Positions 35,637-45,765 are shown, counted from the first letter of the stretch. The stretch: DNA of 64,000 nucleotides from Alphaproteobacteria bacterium (GCA_021774735.1 JAJFIS010000019.1:224193-288192), one strand, 5' to 3'. The notes: generated from the letters alone by a model not told the origin. Made by a program: numbers and translations.

Positions 35637-36692
35637 TTAACGGATCATGTTCATCAACCAAGAAATTATTAATACTTGTGGCAGGCTTATCAGCGGTAAA
35701 AATAGAGCAAATTTCCAAGACTTGGTTGTTTCTTTCAAAATCATAATCTCAGTATAGTCGGTCGCTACCCCGGTCATGAGAAAAGCAAAACTGTTGCCCG
35801 GCGCGCCAGCGCGGTTCAGTAGGTCGGCGGCGATGGGGGTGCTGCCTTCACTGCAAACTTCCATGATGGTGGCCACCAAAACCGTCAGGCCAAGCCCGGC
35901 AATGGTTGGGCCAAACCATGTTTGCATGCTGGCAGTGTCCAAGAAGGTTTGCACCAAGCCCGCGAGCACCACACCAAATAATATCCAACGCAGCACCGGC
36001 CTTGAACCCGATAGGCCTTCGCTAAACAGGCTGCTAAAATAAGCACCATCATACTGGGTGGCCTTCATGCCTGCCTTTGCCGCAGGCCAAAACCGAAAGT
36101 CTTTAGGTAAGTCACTGCGGTTTGGGTTGGCGGGCAAGACCCCTTTTTTAACAAATAAGTCGAACAACAGCCCGCTGATCACGGCAATCACAACGGAGAA
36201 ACCAATGAAGGCGAGGGTCCATTTTAAGCCTATTAGCGCCACTAAAACCAAGGTCAGAGAAAAACTATTCCACGGGCTGGCGACCAGAAAGGCGATGACC
36301 TGTCCAGCACTGGCACCGCGTTCATATAGTTTGGCACCGACCATCAATATGCCGTGGCTGCATAGATCCAGCAATACGCCAGCGAGTGTAGCGCGGATGA
36401 TACCGCCAATCCCGCTGCCGCTGCCGAGAATAGCAACGATGAATTCACGCGGAATTTTGGTTAGCACCGCCACCATGATGATCCCAATCAGTATGCCCCA
36501 CCATATCGTATTCATCAGGGTATATACGGCCCCCGACAGGCTATGGAGCCAAGTAATATCAACCACTAAGTCACGAAAGAGCCAAAAAATACCATAAAGA
36601 ATGACCACAGCAGAAATAGACCCCCACAGTAACAGGTCTATTTTGCCCTTTTGTTCTGCGTGGCAACTGGGCGTATGGCTATGGGCGTTCAT
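35637..36692 (-). CDS. Permease, SO_0444-type Cu/Zn efflux family
   Basis: A roughly 351-residue multi-pass permease of the former DUF318 (YraQ/ArsP-related) family. Marks are A-S-P-W-N-S-F-S-L-T-L-V and the C-terminal E-V-C-S-E-G-S-T-P-I-A-A-D and T-G-V-A-T-D-Y-T-E-I. A His- and Cys-bearing N-terminus (H-S-H-T-P-S-C-H) may help metal capture. It probably exports a metal ion; the family name rests on few members, so the substrate is uncertain. The ATG overlaps the merR stop (TGATG), so it is translationally coupled to the regulator. Confidence 0.82.
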   Translation of the reverse strand: MNAHSHTPSCHAEQKGKIDLLLWGSISAVVILYGIFWLFRDLVVDITWLHSLSGAVYTLMNTIWWGILIGIIMVAVLTKIPREFIVAILGSGSGIGGIIRATLAGVLLDLCSHGILMVGAKLYERGASAGQVIAFLVASPWNSFSLTLVLVALIGLKWTLAFIGFSVVIAVISGLLFDLFVKKGVLPANPNRSDLPKDFRFWPAAKAGMKATQYDGAYFSSLFSEGLSGSRPVLRWILFGVVLAGLVQTFLDTASMQTWFGPTIAGLGLTVLVATIMEVCSEGSTPIAADLLNRAGAPGNSFAFLMTGVATDYTEIMILKETTKSWKFALFLPLISLPQVLIISWLMNMIR

Positions 36693-37105
36693 CAAGCATC
36701 TCCAGTGCCATATAGGTGGTTGATAATGCTGCAATGCTCAAGGGGCTGTTCGTCGGCGGGGCAACGTTCGGCGAGAACTTTCAAGGCCGATTGCATCTTT
36801 TTCAAAGCTTTTATTTTACTGCCTATTTCATCAAGCTTCATGTGGGCGCGGGCATTGACCGACGCACAGTCAGCATGTTCGTCGTCAGTGATACCCAACA
36901 GTTCAGCTATTTCAGCGAGCGTAAAACCCAGCGCTTGGGCCTCCTTGATAAAGCGGATGCGCTTAGTGGTGTCAGCCCTATAAACCCGGTAACCAGAAGT
37001 GGTTCGCTCAGCCTTGGGCAATATTCCTGCGCGCTCATAATAGCGCACCGTTTCTGTGGCTATACCGGCTGATTTGGCTAATTTTCCGATCGTAAAGCTT
37101 TGCAT
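36692..37105 (-). CDS. MerR-family metal-responsive activator
   Basis: A 137-residue MerR-type regulator. The winged HTH occupies residues 1-70 (F-T-I-G-K-L-A-K-S-A-G then V-R-Y-Y-E-R-A-G-I-L-P), followed by a dimer helix. Metal-ligand candidates are Cys80, Cys115 and Cys125. Cys80 aligns with ZntR C79 and MerR C82, a position where the Cu(I) sensor CueR has Ser, so a divalent-type response (Zn, Cd, Pb or Hg) is more likely than copper. The GAGGAG ribosome-binding site and the perfect operator upstream support autoregulation. Confidence 0.9.
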   Translation of the reverse strand: MQSFTIGKLAKSAGIATETVRYYERAGILPKAERTTSGYRVYRADTTKRIRFIKEAQALGFTLAEIAELLGITDDEHADCASVNARAHMKLDEIGSKIKALKKMQSALKVLAERCPADEQPLEHCSIINHLYGTGDA

Positions 37106-37145
37106 TTATCGCTCCTCAACGGCCTTCTTGGGCTGATTCGTTATA

Positions 37146-37177
37146 AGCTTACACCTTAATGTATGGTTTAAGGTCAA
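37146..37177 (-). promoter_or_regulatory. MerR-type promoter and operator of the metal operon
   Basis: On the minus strand TTGACC (37172-37177) and TAAGCT (37146-37151) are separated by 20 bp. Between them lies a perfect dyad, ACCTTAA (37153-37159) and TTAAGGT (37168-37174), with an 8-bp centre. The long spacer and the dyad within it are diagnostic of MerR-family activation. The predicted start is about 35 bp before merR. Confidence 0.88.
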
Positions 37178-37200
37178 GTGATATAAATTAAAGGCTGCTC

Positions 37201-37623
37201 TTAATCATCACCGCGTACTTTACCGCGATGTTTCTTGGTGGTGCTGGCGCGGGATTTTGCGTCTAACCGCCGCGTGACGGAAGCCTTGCTTGGCCGGGTT
37301 TTTTTACGTGGTTTGGGGGGTATCAGCGCCTTGCGAATAAGGTCAAGCAGACGCTCGGTTATTTCAGTTTTATTGCGCAGCTGGCTGCGGTGACGGCTTG
37401 CCGCCAACATGATGACGCCCGCCGTGGTCATGCGGCTACCGGCGAGCCCTTTTAAGCGCAAGAAAACAGCATGGGTTAATGCGGGGCTATTTTTGGCGTC
37501 AAAGCGCAATTGCACCGCGCTGTCGGTGGTGTTGACATGCTGGCCGCCGGGGCCGGACGCCCGCACGGCGCTATAGTGCAATTCGCTATCATCTAAGGCG
37601 ATTGTATCGGTAACTTTTATCAT
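37201..37623 (-). CDS. arfB: Alternative ribosome-rescue factor ArfB
   Basis: A 140-residue peptidyl-tRNA hydrolase that frees stalled ribosomes. The GGQ motif is in ASGPGGQHVN near residues 23-32. The tail from about residue 105 is rich in Lys and Arg (P-K-P-R-K-K-T-R-P-S-K) and enters the empty mRNA channel, as known for YaeJ. The length matches the family. It is separated from selU by 58 bp. Confidence 0.94.
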   Translation of the reverse strand: MIKVTDTIALDDSELHYSAVRASGPGGQHVNTTDSAVQLRFDAKNSPALTHAVFLRLKGLAGSRMTTAGVIMLAASRHRSQLRNKTEITERLLDLIRKALIPPKPRKKTRPSKASVTRRLDAKSRASTTKKHRGKVRGDD

Positions 37624-37681
37624 GAAAATATCTATAGCGGATTAGAGGCCATATTTATAGGGCCTACTATTTGCCGCTATG

Positions 37682-38797
37682 TTATTGATGCGTGGCCCGT
37701 TCCTGCTGCCACAAAAGACAATCATTGCGGCTGCCACGAAACAAAATCTCACGGGTGCTTTTTGACAGTTGATAGTCATACATGGGATCATAATAGTCTT
37801 GCAGCAGGGCGGTTATCCACACCCGGTGGTGGTTATCGTCACCGGTATTTTTATGGAAGCTTAATGCGTCCTTCATATGGGTGTTTATTGCTGAATAGCG
37901 CACACCACCGAGGCGTTTTTTAATCCGAGAAAGTGCACTGAGTAGAAAGTCAGAAAAGGGCTCAAAACCGTCACCAGAGAAAGCTTTATTATAGGCGGGC
38001 AGCATGTCGCGCACATAATCTAGGTGGATGGCATTGATACGTTCTTCTATCGGTTCTTCAATTATTACGGCTGGCCAATTTGCCATCTCACCCGCTAAAA
38101 CATCGGGGACGGCTAGCTGGCCAATGCGGCGGCTTTCGTCCTCAACGAATATTGGCCCAGCTGATTTTTCCGCTTGTCGCATCAGCTCGACGCCCAAGCT
38201 ATTTTCAAAATTTATCTGGGTCGGCTGGTCCCCAATCCTTCGCCCAAAGCTAGACCCCCGGTGGTTGGCTAAGCCCTCTAGGTCAATCATTTCCGGCAGG
38301 TTAGCGAGCAGCTGGGTTTTACCGACACCTGTGCGGCCAGCGACGATGATAAAATCCTCTGATTTAACCAGTCGTTCAGTTTCTTCGATCAAAAAACGCC
38401 GCAGGGCTTTATAGCCACCCGAAACACGTGGGTAGTGAACGCCTGCATCGGCCATCCAGCCTTGACTTATGCGTGACCGCAGACCCCCGCGCATGCAAAA
38501 TAAATAGCCCGCAGGGTTTTCTGTAGCAAATTTCACCCATGCAGCCACGCGGGCTGTTTTTGTCGCGCCTTTAACTAAATCATGGCCCGCTTCTATGGCC
38601 GCATCTTGGCCGCTGTGTTTGTAAGTGGTGCCAATATGGGCGCGTTCCTCGTCATCCATCAGGGGCAAATTTATCGCTGACGGGAAAGATCCATGCTGAA
38701 ACTCCAAGGGGGCACGCATATCAATCAGGGGTGTGCCGGACAATAATATCTGGCGGTAATCATCGCTATCAGGGCGAATATCTTCCCGCTCAGCCAT
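37682..38797 (-). CDS. selU: tRNA 2-selenouridine synthase
   Basis: Replaces the 2-thio group of tRNA wobble uridine with selenium (also called MnmH). The N-terminal rhodanese domain has the active-site loop FCMRGGLRS with its Cys, and the C-terminal part has the P-loop VAGRTGVGKTQLL. At 371 residues it is standard. The start overlaps the selD stop (TAATG), as expected for enzyme and selenium-donor genes. No selA or selB is in the window, so selenium here may serve tRNA modification alone. Confidence 0.95.
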   Translation of the reverse strand: MAEREDIRPDSDDYRQILLSGTPLIDMRAPLEFQHGSFPSAINLPLMDDEERAHIGTTYKHSGQDAAIEAGHDLVKGATKTARVAAWVKFATENPAGYLFCMRGGLRSRISQGWMADAGVHYPRVSGGYKALRRFLIEETERLVKSEDFIIVAGRTGVGKTQLLANLPEMIDLEGLANHRGSSFGRRIGDQPTQINFENSLGVELMRQAEKSAGPIFVEDESRRIGQLAVPDVLAGEMANWPAVIIEEPIEERINAIHLDYVRDMLPAYNKAFSGDGFEPFSDFLLSALSRIKKRLGGVRYSAINTHMKDALSFHKNTGDDNHHRVWITALLQDYYDPMYDYQLSKSTREILFRGSRNDCLLWQQERATHQ

Positions 38798-39837
38798 TAT
38801 ATAACTTCCACATAGGGCCCTGTAGTGCGTGGCTTCAAATGGCCAATAGGGGTGAGGTCTAGTTCGGCTTCTTTGAAGACATGTTCAACGTCATTTAGCT
38901 TGTCATCATTGACCGCTACTAGCAGACCACCGCTGGTTTGGGGGTCACAGAGCAATAGTTTTTGTGTCTCGCTAAGCGCGCCAATTTTATGGCTGTAGCT
39001 AGCATAGTTGCGCCCTGTACCGCCGGGAATGCAGCCAGCTTTTAGATATTCATGCACTGAGGGAAGCAGGGGAACCGCACCAAAATTTATCTCAGCGGTT
39101 AAGTTGCTGCCTTCGCACATTTCGCTCAAATGGCCCAACAGGCCAAAGCCGGTTACATCCGTGACAGCAGTAACGCAGGATAGCGTGGCAAGCTCAGCAC
39201 CAATGTCATTTAATATACACATGGTATCGACGGCTAGGTTTGCATGCTCTAGCCTTAGTTTCTTTTGTTTTTGGGCGGTGGTTAAAATGCCGACGCCGAG
39301 TGGCTTGGTCAGAAAAAGGGCATCGCCCGGCTTGGCTGTGTCATTGCGTTTTAGGTTTTCCTCAGTCACCAATCCGGTTACCGCTAGGCCAAAAATAGGC
39401 TCCGGCGCGTCGATGCTGTGGCCACCGGCAAGCGGTATGCCGGCGCTAGCACATACACTGCGGCCACCATCGATAACCTTGGCCGCAACTTTTGGGGAAA
39501 GCTTGTCCACGGGCCAACCAAGAATAGCAATCGCCATGATGGGTTTGCCGCCCATGGCATAAATATCGCTGATGGCATTGGTGGCGGCGATGCGGCCAAA
39601 GTCAAAGGGGTCATCGGCGATAGGCATGAAAAAATCAGTGGTGCTGAGAACAACCTGCCCGCCGCCAATGGCGTAGGCGGCAGCGTCATCACGGCTGGCA
39701 TTGCCGACCAGCAAATTGGGGTCTGGGGCAAAGGACAGCGATGATTTCAGCATTTCATCCAGCACATTTGGTGCGATTTTACAGCCGCAGCCCGCGCCGT
39801 GGCTATATTCGGTTAGGCGTATCGCTGGGTCATTCAT
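38797..39837 (-). CDS. selD: Selenide, water dikinase
   Basis: Makes selenophosphate from selenide and ATP. The active loop HGAGCGCK near residue 13 carries the catalytic Cys (the Cys, not the selenocysteine, form), and the glycine-rich ATP-binding segments follow. About 346 residues from the ATG at 39837, which has an AAAGG ribosome-binding site; a TTG at 39864 is less likely. It is coupled to selU. Confidence 0.95.
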   Translation of the reverse strand: MNDPAIRLTEYSHGAGCGCKIAPNVLDEMLKSSLSFAPDPNLLVGNASRDDAAAYAIGGGQVVLSTTDFFMPIADDPFDFGRIAATNAISDIYAMGGKPIMAIAILGWPVDKLSPKVAAKVIDGGRSVCASAGIPLAGGHSIDAPEPIFGLAVTGLVTEENLKRNDTAKPGDALFLTKPLGVGILTTAQKQKKLRLEHANLAVDTMCILNDIGAELATLSCVTAVTDVTGFGLLGHLSEMCEGSNLTAEINFGAVPLLPSVHEYLKAGCIPGGTGRNYASYSHKIGALSETQKLLLCDPQTSGGLLVAVNDDKLNDVEHVFKEAELDLTPIGHLKPRTTGPYVEVI

Positions 39838-39847
39838 GCTTTTGCCT

Positions 39848-40189
39848 TTAAACTTTTTTGACAAATATAGATTTCAGTTTCATGGCACCAATACCGTCGA
39901 TTTTGCAGTCGATGTCATGGTCACCGTCGATGAGACGGATATTTTTAACCTTGGTGCCCACTTTAACGGTCAGGGAAGAGCCCTTCACTTTAAGGTCCTT
40001 AATCACCGAGACAGTATCACCGTCTGTTAGCAAATTACCAACCGCATCTTTGATCTGCTTTTCATCGTTGGCGTCATTTTCCTCTGACCCGGCAATCCAT
40101 TCATGGGCGCATTCAGGGCAGACAAGCATGTCGCGGTCTTCGTAAGCATAGATGGAGCTGCATTTAGGGCAAGGCGGTAGGTCGGTCAT
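39848..40189 (-). CDS. yjdM: Zinc-ribbon protein YjdM/PhnA
   Basis: A 113-residue cytoplasmic protein of the PhnA/YjdM family. An N-terminal zinc ribbon (C-P-K-C then C-P-E-C) is followed by a small SH3-like domain ([15 protein letters not shown]). Despite the old name, a direct role in phosphonate use is not established. The ATG at 40189 has an AAGGA ribosome-binding site. It lies 10 bp before selD and probably leads that operon. Confidence 0.92.
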   Translation of the reverse strand: MTDLPPCPKCSSIYAYEDRDMLVCPECAHEWIAGSEENDANDEKQIKDAVGNLLTDGDTVSVIKDLKVKGSSLTVKVGTKVKNIRLIDGDHDIDCKIDGIGAMKLKSIFVKKV

Positions 40190-40473
40190 AGTTGGTCCTT
40201 CGGTGGAGTATGCGTGTAAATGCTGGCGGTTTTTGTCGTTGTGAAGGGTATAAAAGCTGCTGCCATAAATCACAAAAGAAAAATAAATCAAATATATATG
40301 GCAGGGTAAAGAAAACAGACCAGATACATTAAATATTTACCGGCATGAAATTGCCTAATTCTAAACACGTCGTTGCCGTGATGGCAGACAATAGTTACTG
40401 TCACAAAATTAAAGACATAATTTTGATGAATGCTGCCACTAATTCTTCACACCTAAAAGACTGGACCAAGCCC

Positions 40474-43400
40474 ATGATGATCTGCAAGCGCCTTCTGCTT
40501 TCTCTATTTCTATTGGCATTTGCGCCTCAGGTGATGGCGGTTGAGACAAGCGACCCTAAGCTTGGTGATACGGCTGAGATGATTGTAGACCCTGATTTTA
40601 AAGTTCCGGACCATTCCGCTGAATGGCAAAAATATCTATTATACTTAAAGGGGTTAGAGGCTGAAATTACGGTTTTAAAGGCACAAATTGCCGCAAGCTC
40701 AGATGGGCTTGGGGGTGCATTAAAGCAATATCCATCAGACGCAAAGGCGCGTATTAAACGGGCGGCTAAAGAGCTACAATTTCTAAGGCTCTATGAAAAA
40801 AGTATCGCAGAATGGCGTATTTTATATAGCAATAGATCTCGCAATTTGGACGCCAAAACTCTTGGCTGGGGCCTCCAGCAACAAAGTTTCAAGGGCGCAA
40901 AGGCGCTGGGCCTATATTATATGGCAGATGCTTATTACGGTGAAGGTGACCTAGTTTCTGCAATCAACCTTGGCACCATGGCCCTTAAGGGTCAACTGTG
41001 GCAACGGGACGAAAATAATCTTACGCGCTCGCTACGTCGTTGGCTTGATAATATGACCCTGCGGGCAGGCGACCCCGTTTATAACTTAACCGCAACCCCC
41101 ATCAGCGCCTGCATTGCCTTTGGGCGGAGCTTAGCTGAAACGCAACAATTGCCCCTCGATGATTATATTCGTGCCGATAATGATCAAAAGCTGGCCGTAT
41201 CGATAAAAGGCCGAAATTTATGCGTATCGGGTTTGGCCTTCGGGGATAAATTTAATCTAACCATCCGCCGAGGCTTGGTGGCGGAAAATGGTGCGGTGCT
41301 TGCGGTTAAAGCAACACGGGCTATTCAGGTGAATGATCGCCCAGCTAGCTTGCGCTTTAATGCCAGCAAATGGTTGGCGCCAATGACCGGTAATGAAACT
41401 GTAGCGGTTTATGCGGTTAATATGAAAGAGGTTGATATCAGCCTATATAGAATAGGCGAGCGTGGTTTGCAGCAAGCCATGAGAGGGGGTCTTTTTACCA
41501 GCAGCATCCAACGATATCGTGCGGAAAATTTTAGAAATGAATTGGGCGAGGCTGTTTGGCAAGGCTCGGTTACCCTATCGAAAGGTACGTCTAATAGCGA
41601 AGTGACAACCCTCATGCCCCTGCGTGAAATGGTCAAAGACATAAAACCCGGCCTTTATATTATGAAAGCCGACTGGAAAACAGGCAACGAACGCGAAGAT
41701 AACGCAAGCTGGAAGTCCAGGCCGCTGCAGTGGATATTGTTTAGCGATACGGGTCTAACCTCCGTGCGGGGTAAGGACGGGCTAACAGTTGTTGCCCGAT
41801 CGCTTTCCAGTGCCAACCTAATGTACGGCGTCAACTTATCCTTGGTGGCGCATAACAATGAAATTTTAGCCACCACCAAGAGTGATGCAAATGGCATTGC
41901 AACTTTCCCTGCCGGTTTGCTGCGCGGTGAAGGCGGCAATCGACCCAGCCATTTAATTAGTCGCGGAGCAGGTGGTGACTTTACCCTTCTGCGATTGGGC
42001 GCAGATGCGCTTGACCTATCAAGTTTTGATGTCTCCGGTCGGGCAATGCCCACCGCCAGCGATATTTATCTCTTCACGGAGCGCCCTGTATACCGCGCTG
42101 GCGAAAAAGTGTTTTTAACTGGCTTTATGCGAAACCGGGATGTGAAAACAGTGGCGGACCAACGCCTTGCGCTAAAACTGATCCGTCCCGACGGCACCAC
42201 GGACCGCGCGCTAACGCTGACCGGCGACGAAATGGGTGCCTATGCTTATGACTTTACGCTCAACGCCAATGCCCGAACGGGACAGTGGGCCTTGCAGGTT
42301 AGCTACCCGGGTGAGCGCGAAACGCTCGCGGTAGTTTCCTTTGAAGTGCAAGACTTTGTTCCCCTGCGTCTGAAAGCCGAGCTAACTTCAGCGGTTGAAA
42401 TAGCCCGCAAGAATATGCCTGTTGATCTGGCATTGGCGGTTGATTTTCTTTACGGTGCGCCCGCTAGCGGCCTTAAAGGTAGCATTAACGCGGTCCTACG
42501 CTCAACTCGACAGCCTTTTAAAGGCTATGAGGCTTACCGCTTTGGTTTGCTAGATGATGAATTCTCGCCGACATCCGTTGTTGACGAAGAACTGACATTA
42601 TCGGCTGAGGGTAAATATAGCCTTGAGTTGTTGGTCGATAAGGTCGCTAAAACCTCATTACCGCTGGAACTTAGAGCGTCATCGACAATTTATGATGTTG
42701 GCGGCAGACCCGCTAGAGCAATTTTCACCATGCCATTTCGCCAAGAGGATACCTCCATTGGGGTTCGTATGGGCAATGTGGAGACAAACGGCAGTGAAGG
42801 CCGCGCAGAAGCTCATATTATCAGCTTGAAACATGACGGCGAACGAGCGAGTAAAAGGGCGGTTAAAGTTCGTTGGATCAAAGAAGATTATGACTATCAA
42901 TGGTACCAGAGCAATGGCTATTGGCGCTCAAGAACCATGATCTATGACACCTTGATGGCGGAAGTTGACGGTGAGACCGATGCCAAGGGCATGCTAGAGG
43001 TTAGCCACAACTTGCCAAATGGCGCTTACCGGCTTGAGGTTATGGATGCAGATGGCACTTCCAAAGCCAGTGTGCGCTTTCATGTTGGGTGGTGGTCATG
43101 GAACCGGGAAGCCAATGAACCCGACCAGCTGGAGATGAAGTTAGAGACTGCAAGTTTAAAGTCCGGCGAAAAGCTCAGAGGCCAGATAAAAGCCCCCTTT
43201 GACGGCAAGGCTACATTGATGGTTATTACCGACCGTGTGCATGCCATTGAGGCCATCGATGTCTTTGGTGGTACGGCGGACTTTTCCTTTAAAGTGGATA
43301 AAAAATGGGGGCCCGGTGCCTATATTATGGCGACCGCTTACCGCCCAACGGGGGGAAATAATGCCGAAGATGCCCACCTGCCGGTGCGCGCCACGGGCTT

Positions 43401-45765
43401 TGCATGGATCGATATTGACCATGCCGCCAAGCGCTTGAGCATTGAAATTAATACACCGGAAACGGTCTTGCCGCGCAGGAAGGCTGCAATCCCTGTGCAT
43501 ATTGAGGGTCTCAAGCAAGGTGAAAAAGCCCGGGTGACCATGTTGGCGGTCGATGAGGGTATCCTGCGGCTTATGGCGTTTAAGTCGCCATCGCTCAGCG
43601 GGCATTATCTCAGCAAGCAGCGTCTCGGTGTGGATATTCAAGACCTTTATGGCCGCCTATTACTGGCGGAAAAAGGCCGCCGAGGGACGTTGAAAACCGG
43701 CGGTGATGCCTATGCAGATTTGGCAATGGCCCCAAGAGAAAGAAAGCAGGACAACCGTGCGGGTCTCACCACCCGGGCGCGCCGCGCAGTGGCCCTTGTC
43801 ACTCGTGATGTTGTGGTGGGTGCTGACGGCAATGCGGTCATAGCCATGGACATCCCTGATTTTGTTGGCCAGCTGCGCTTGATGGCGGTGGCTTACAGCG
43901 CGGGTAAAATGGGCGAGAAAAGCAAGGCGCTTATTGTGCGCGACCCTATCGCCGCTGATCTGATCTTGCCGCGTTTTATGGCGCCTAGCGATGTAGCCAA
44001 GCCGGTTATTACCCTGCAAAACCTGTCTGGCAAAGACCAAAAGCTGACGGTAAGCCTTTCTATAGACGGCCCGGTTAGCAGTGGCTTTAACAGTGATACC
44101 GTCATTGAGCTCGCAGACGGTGAGCGTGTTGAACTGCCGGTCGAGCTGACGGCGGGCGGGGTTGGTGATGCCGCTTTCACCCTGAGGGTAACAGGAGCTA
44201 AAGAGCCAGTTGAGCGTAGTTGGCGCATGGCGGTTCGCGCGCCATATGCCTATGAAAGCCGGGCGGAAGGCAAAATGTTATCCGGCGGTGAGGACGCAAG
44301 CCTGCAAGCCTATGGATCAGCCGGGCTGATAAAAGGCTTTATCCCCGGCTCTACCTCTGCCTCGGTGATGCTATCCAATGCACCCGACTTAAAGGTCGAT
44401 AAAATGCTCAGCGACCTGATTTTATACCGCTATATGTGCACAGAGCAGACCGTGTCTCGTGGCATGGTGATGCTCTATAGCGATAAGCTAAAGGCTGCAG
44501 GTCTCACGAGCGTTGAGAAGCACCAATATAACGCCCAAATAGATCAAGCTATTGAGCGCTTGTTGATGCGCCAAAACCGCGCTGGCGACTTTGGCTTGTG
44601 GCGGGCTTATGACGGCGGCAATGCTTGGGCCAGCCTTTATGCCATCGACTTTTTGCTGCGGGCACAAAGCCAAGGGTATCATGTGCCAGAAAGTGCGCTT
44701 GAAAGTGCAATTAAGTGGATGCGTAGACTTAGCACCAACAACACAGACCGGATTTTAACCCACTATAGTTATTATCTGCGGGCGGGCATTGGTGACATTG
44801 AGCGCGGCGATGTGCGCCATTATGCGGCCACCACCAAAGTGCTTGAATATAGTCCTTTGTCTGAAGCATTTTTGGCGGCTGCTCTTGCCATCGTCGGTGA
44901 GAGAGATATGGCTCGGGAGCGCTTTAAAGGTGCCTTAACCAGTAGCTGGCGCTATAAAAGCCACCGTGACTTTTATGATTATGGCAGCATCCTGCGGGAC
45001 CGAGCGGGTGCCATTACATTACTGGCCGAATCCGGTCTTGGTGATGATCTGATGTTCGAGGCTGGCAGTGCGCTTGAGCGGCTTGCGGCTGAGCGTACAT
45101 GGTTCAACACCCAGCAGCAGTCTTGGCTGGTGCGGGCGGCGAGTGTTCTCTCTGGTAATGAAAGACTAGCCTTATCCATGGATGGTTCAGTTATAGAAGG
45201 ACTTAAAGCAAGTTGGCGGACCGAGCTGGAGCAAGCGGTAAAGATTACCAATGATGGGGGCAATCCGATTAGGATGGTGGAAACCGTTCGCGGTTTGCCA
45301 ATGGATGCCCCAACGCCCATAGCAAACGGGGTTATTATATCCCGACGTTATCTGGACCTGAAGGGCAATAATATTGACCCAACCCGGTTGCGCCAAAATG
45401 ATCGCTTCATTGTCCTCATCACGGGGGAAACCCTGCGCAATGGTACCGAGGCCAGCTTGGTGCTTGATCTGTTACCGGCGGGTTTGGAAATTGAAAATGC
45501 CAGCGTCGGCGGGGATAGTGGCTTGGATAGTTATAAATTCCTGCCGCGCCTAACCCGGGCGCGTTATAGCTCAGAACTTGATGATCGCTATTTTGCGGTG
45601 ATTGATAACCGCCGCAAGGGCAAGTTTACCTTTGCCTATATGGTGCGGGCTATTACGCCCGGTGAATATATTCAGCCACCCGTGATGGTCGAAGATATGT
45701 ATGCGCCAGAATACCGTGCGATTGGCAAAAGCGGTTCTGTGGTCATTTTGGGGGTGGATGATTGA
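40474..45765 (+). CDS. yfhM: Bacterial alpha-2-macroglobulin
   Basis: A large periplasmic protease trap, about 1763 residues from the ATG at 40474. That start gives signal peptide MMICKRLLLSLFLLAFAPQV with cleavage after V-M-A. Upstream in-frame ATGs at 40345 and 40426 would bury the signal. MG domains, a bait region and the thioester domain follow in order. The thioester site is C-T-E-Q (Cys codon 44437, Gln codon 44446) where E. coli YfhM has C-L-E-Q. No lipobox is present. It precedes pbpC, the typical pair in which the trap protects the envelope and PbpC repairs it. Confidence 0.9.
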   Translation: MMICKRLLLSLFLLAFAPQVMAVETSDPKLGDTAEMIVDPDFKVPDHSAEWQKYLLYLKGLEAEITVLKAQIAASSDGLGGALKQYPSDAKARIKRAAKELQFLRLYEKSIAEWRILYSNRSRNLDAKTLGWGLQQQSFKGAKALGLYYMADAYYGEGDLVSAINLGTMALKGQLWQRDENNLTRSLRRWLDNMTLRAGDPVYNLTATPISACIAFGRSLAETQQLPLDDYIRADNDQKLAVSIKGRNLCVSGLAFGDKFNLTIRRGLVAENGAVLAVKATRAIQVNDRPASLRFNASKWLAPMTGNETVAVYAVNMKEVDISLYRIGERGLQQAMRGGLFTSSIQRYRAENFRNELGEAVWQGSVTLSKGTSNSEVTTLMPLREMVKDIKPGLYIMKADWKTGNEREDNASWKSRPLQWILFSDTGLTSVRGKDGLTVVARSLSSANLMYGVNLSLVAHNNEILATTKSDANGIATFPAGLLRGEGGNRPSHLISRGAGGDFTLLRLGADALDLSSFDVSGRAMPTASDIYLFTERPVYRAGEKVFLTGFMRNRDVKTVADQRLALKLIRPDGTTDRALTLTGDEMGAYAYDFTLNANARTGQWALQVSYPGERETLAVVSFEVQDFVPLRLKAELTSAVEIARKNMPVDLALAVDFLYGAPASGLKGSINAVLRSTRQPFKGYEAYRFGLLDDEFSPTSVVDEELTLSAEGKYSLELLVDKVAKTSLPLELRASSTIYDVGGRPARAIFTMPFRQEDTSIGVRMGNVETNGSEGRAEAHIISLKHDGERASKRAVKVRWIKEDYDYQWYQSNGYWRSRTMIYDTLMAEVDGETDAKGMLEVSHNLPNGAYRLEVMDADGTSKASVRFHVGWWSWNREANEPDQLEMKLETASLKSGEKLRGQIKAPFDGKATLMVITDRVHAIEAIDVFGGTADFSFKVDKKWGPGAYIMATAYRPTGGNNAEDAHLPVRATGFAWIDIDHAAKRLSIEINTPETVLPRRKAAIPVHIEGLKQGEKARVTMLAVDEGILRLMAFKSPSLSGHYLSKQRLGVDIQDLYGRLLLAEKGRRGTLKTGGDAYADLAMAPRERKQDNRAGLTTRARRAVALVTRDVVVGADGNAVIAMDIPDFVGQLRLMAVAYSAGKMGEKSKALIVRDPIAADLILPRFMAPSDVAKPVITLQNLSGKDQKLTVSLSIDGPVSSGFNSDTVIELADGERVELPVELTAGGVGDAAFTLRVTGAKEPVERSWRMAVRAPYAYESRAEGKMLSGGEDASLQAYGSAGLIKGFIPGSTSASVMLSNAPDLKVDKMLSDLILYRYMCTEQTVSRGMVMLYSDKLKAAGLTSVEKHQYNAQIDQAIERLLMRQNRAGDFGLWRAYDGGNAWASLYAIDFLLRAQSQGYHVPESALESAIKWMRRLSTNNTDRILTHYSYYLRAGIGDIERGDVRHYAATTKVLEYSPLSEAFLAAALAIVGERDMARERFKGALTSSWRYKSHRDFYDYGSILRDRAGAITLLAESGLGDDLMFEAGSALERLAAERTWFNTQQQSWLVRAASVLSGNERLALSMDGSVIEGLKASWRTELEQAVKITNDGGNPIRMVETVRGLPMDAPTPIANGVIISRRYLDLKGNNIDPTRLRQNDRFIVLITGETLRNGTEASLVLDLLPAGLEIENASVGGDSGLDSYKFLPRLTRARYSSELDDRYFAVIDNRRKGKFTFAYMVRAITPGEYIQPPVMVEDMYAPEYRAIGKSGSVVILGVDD

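Noticed and set aside
43156..43641. 161-residue minus-strand frame inside the macroglobulin gene
   Set aside because: Antisense shadow of a well-supported gene, with no ribosome-binding site or recognisable domain.
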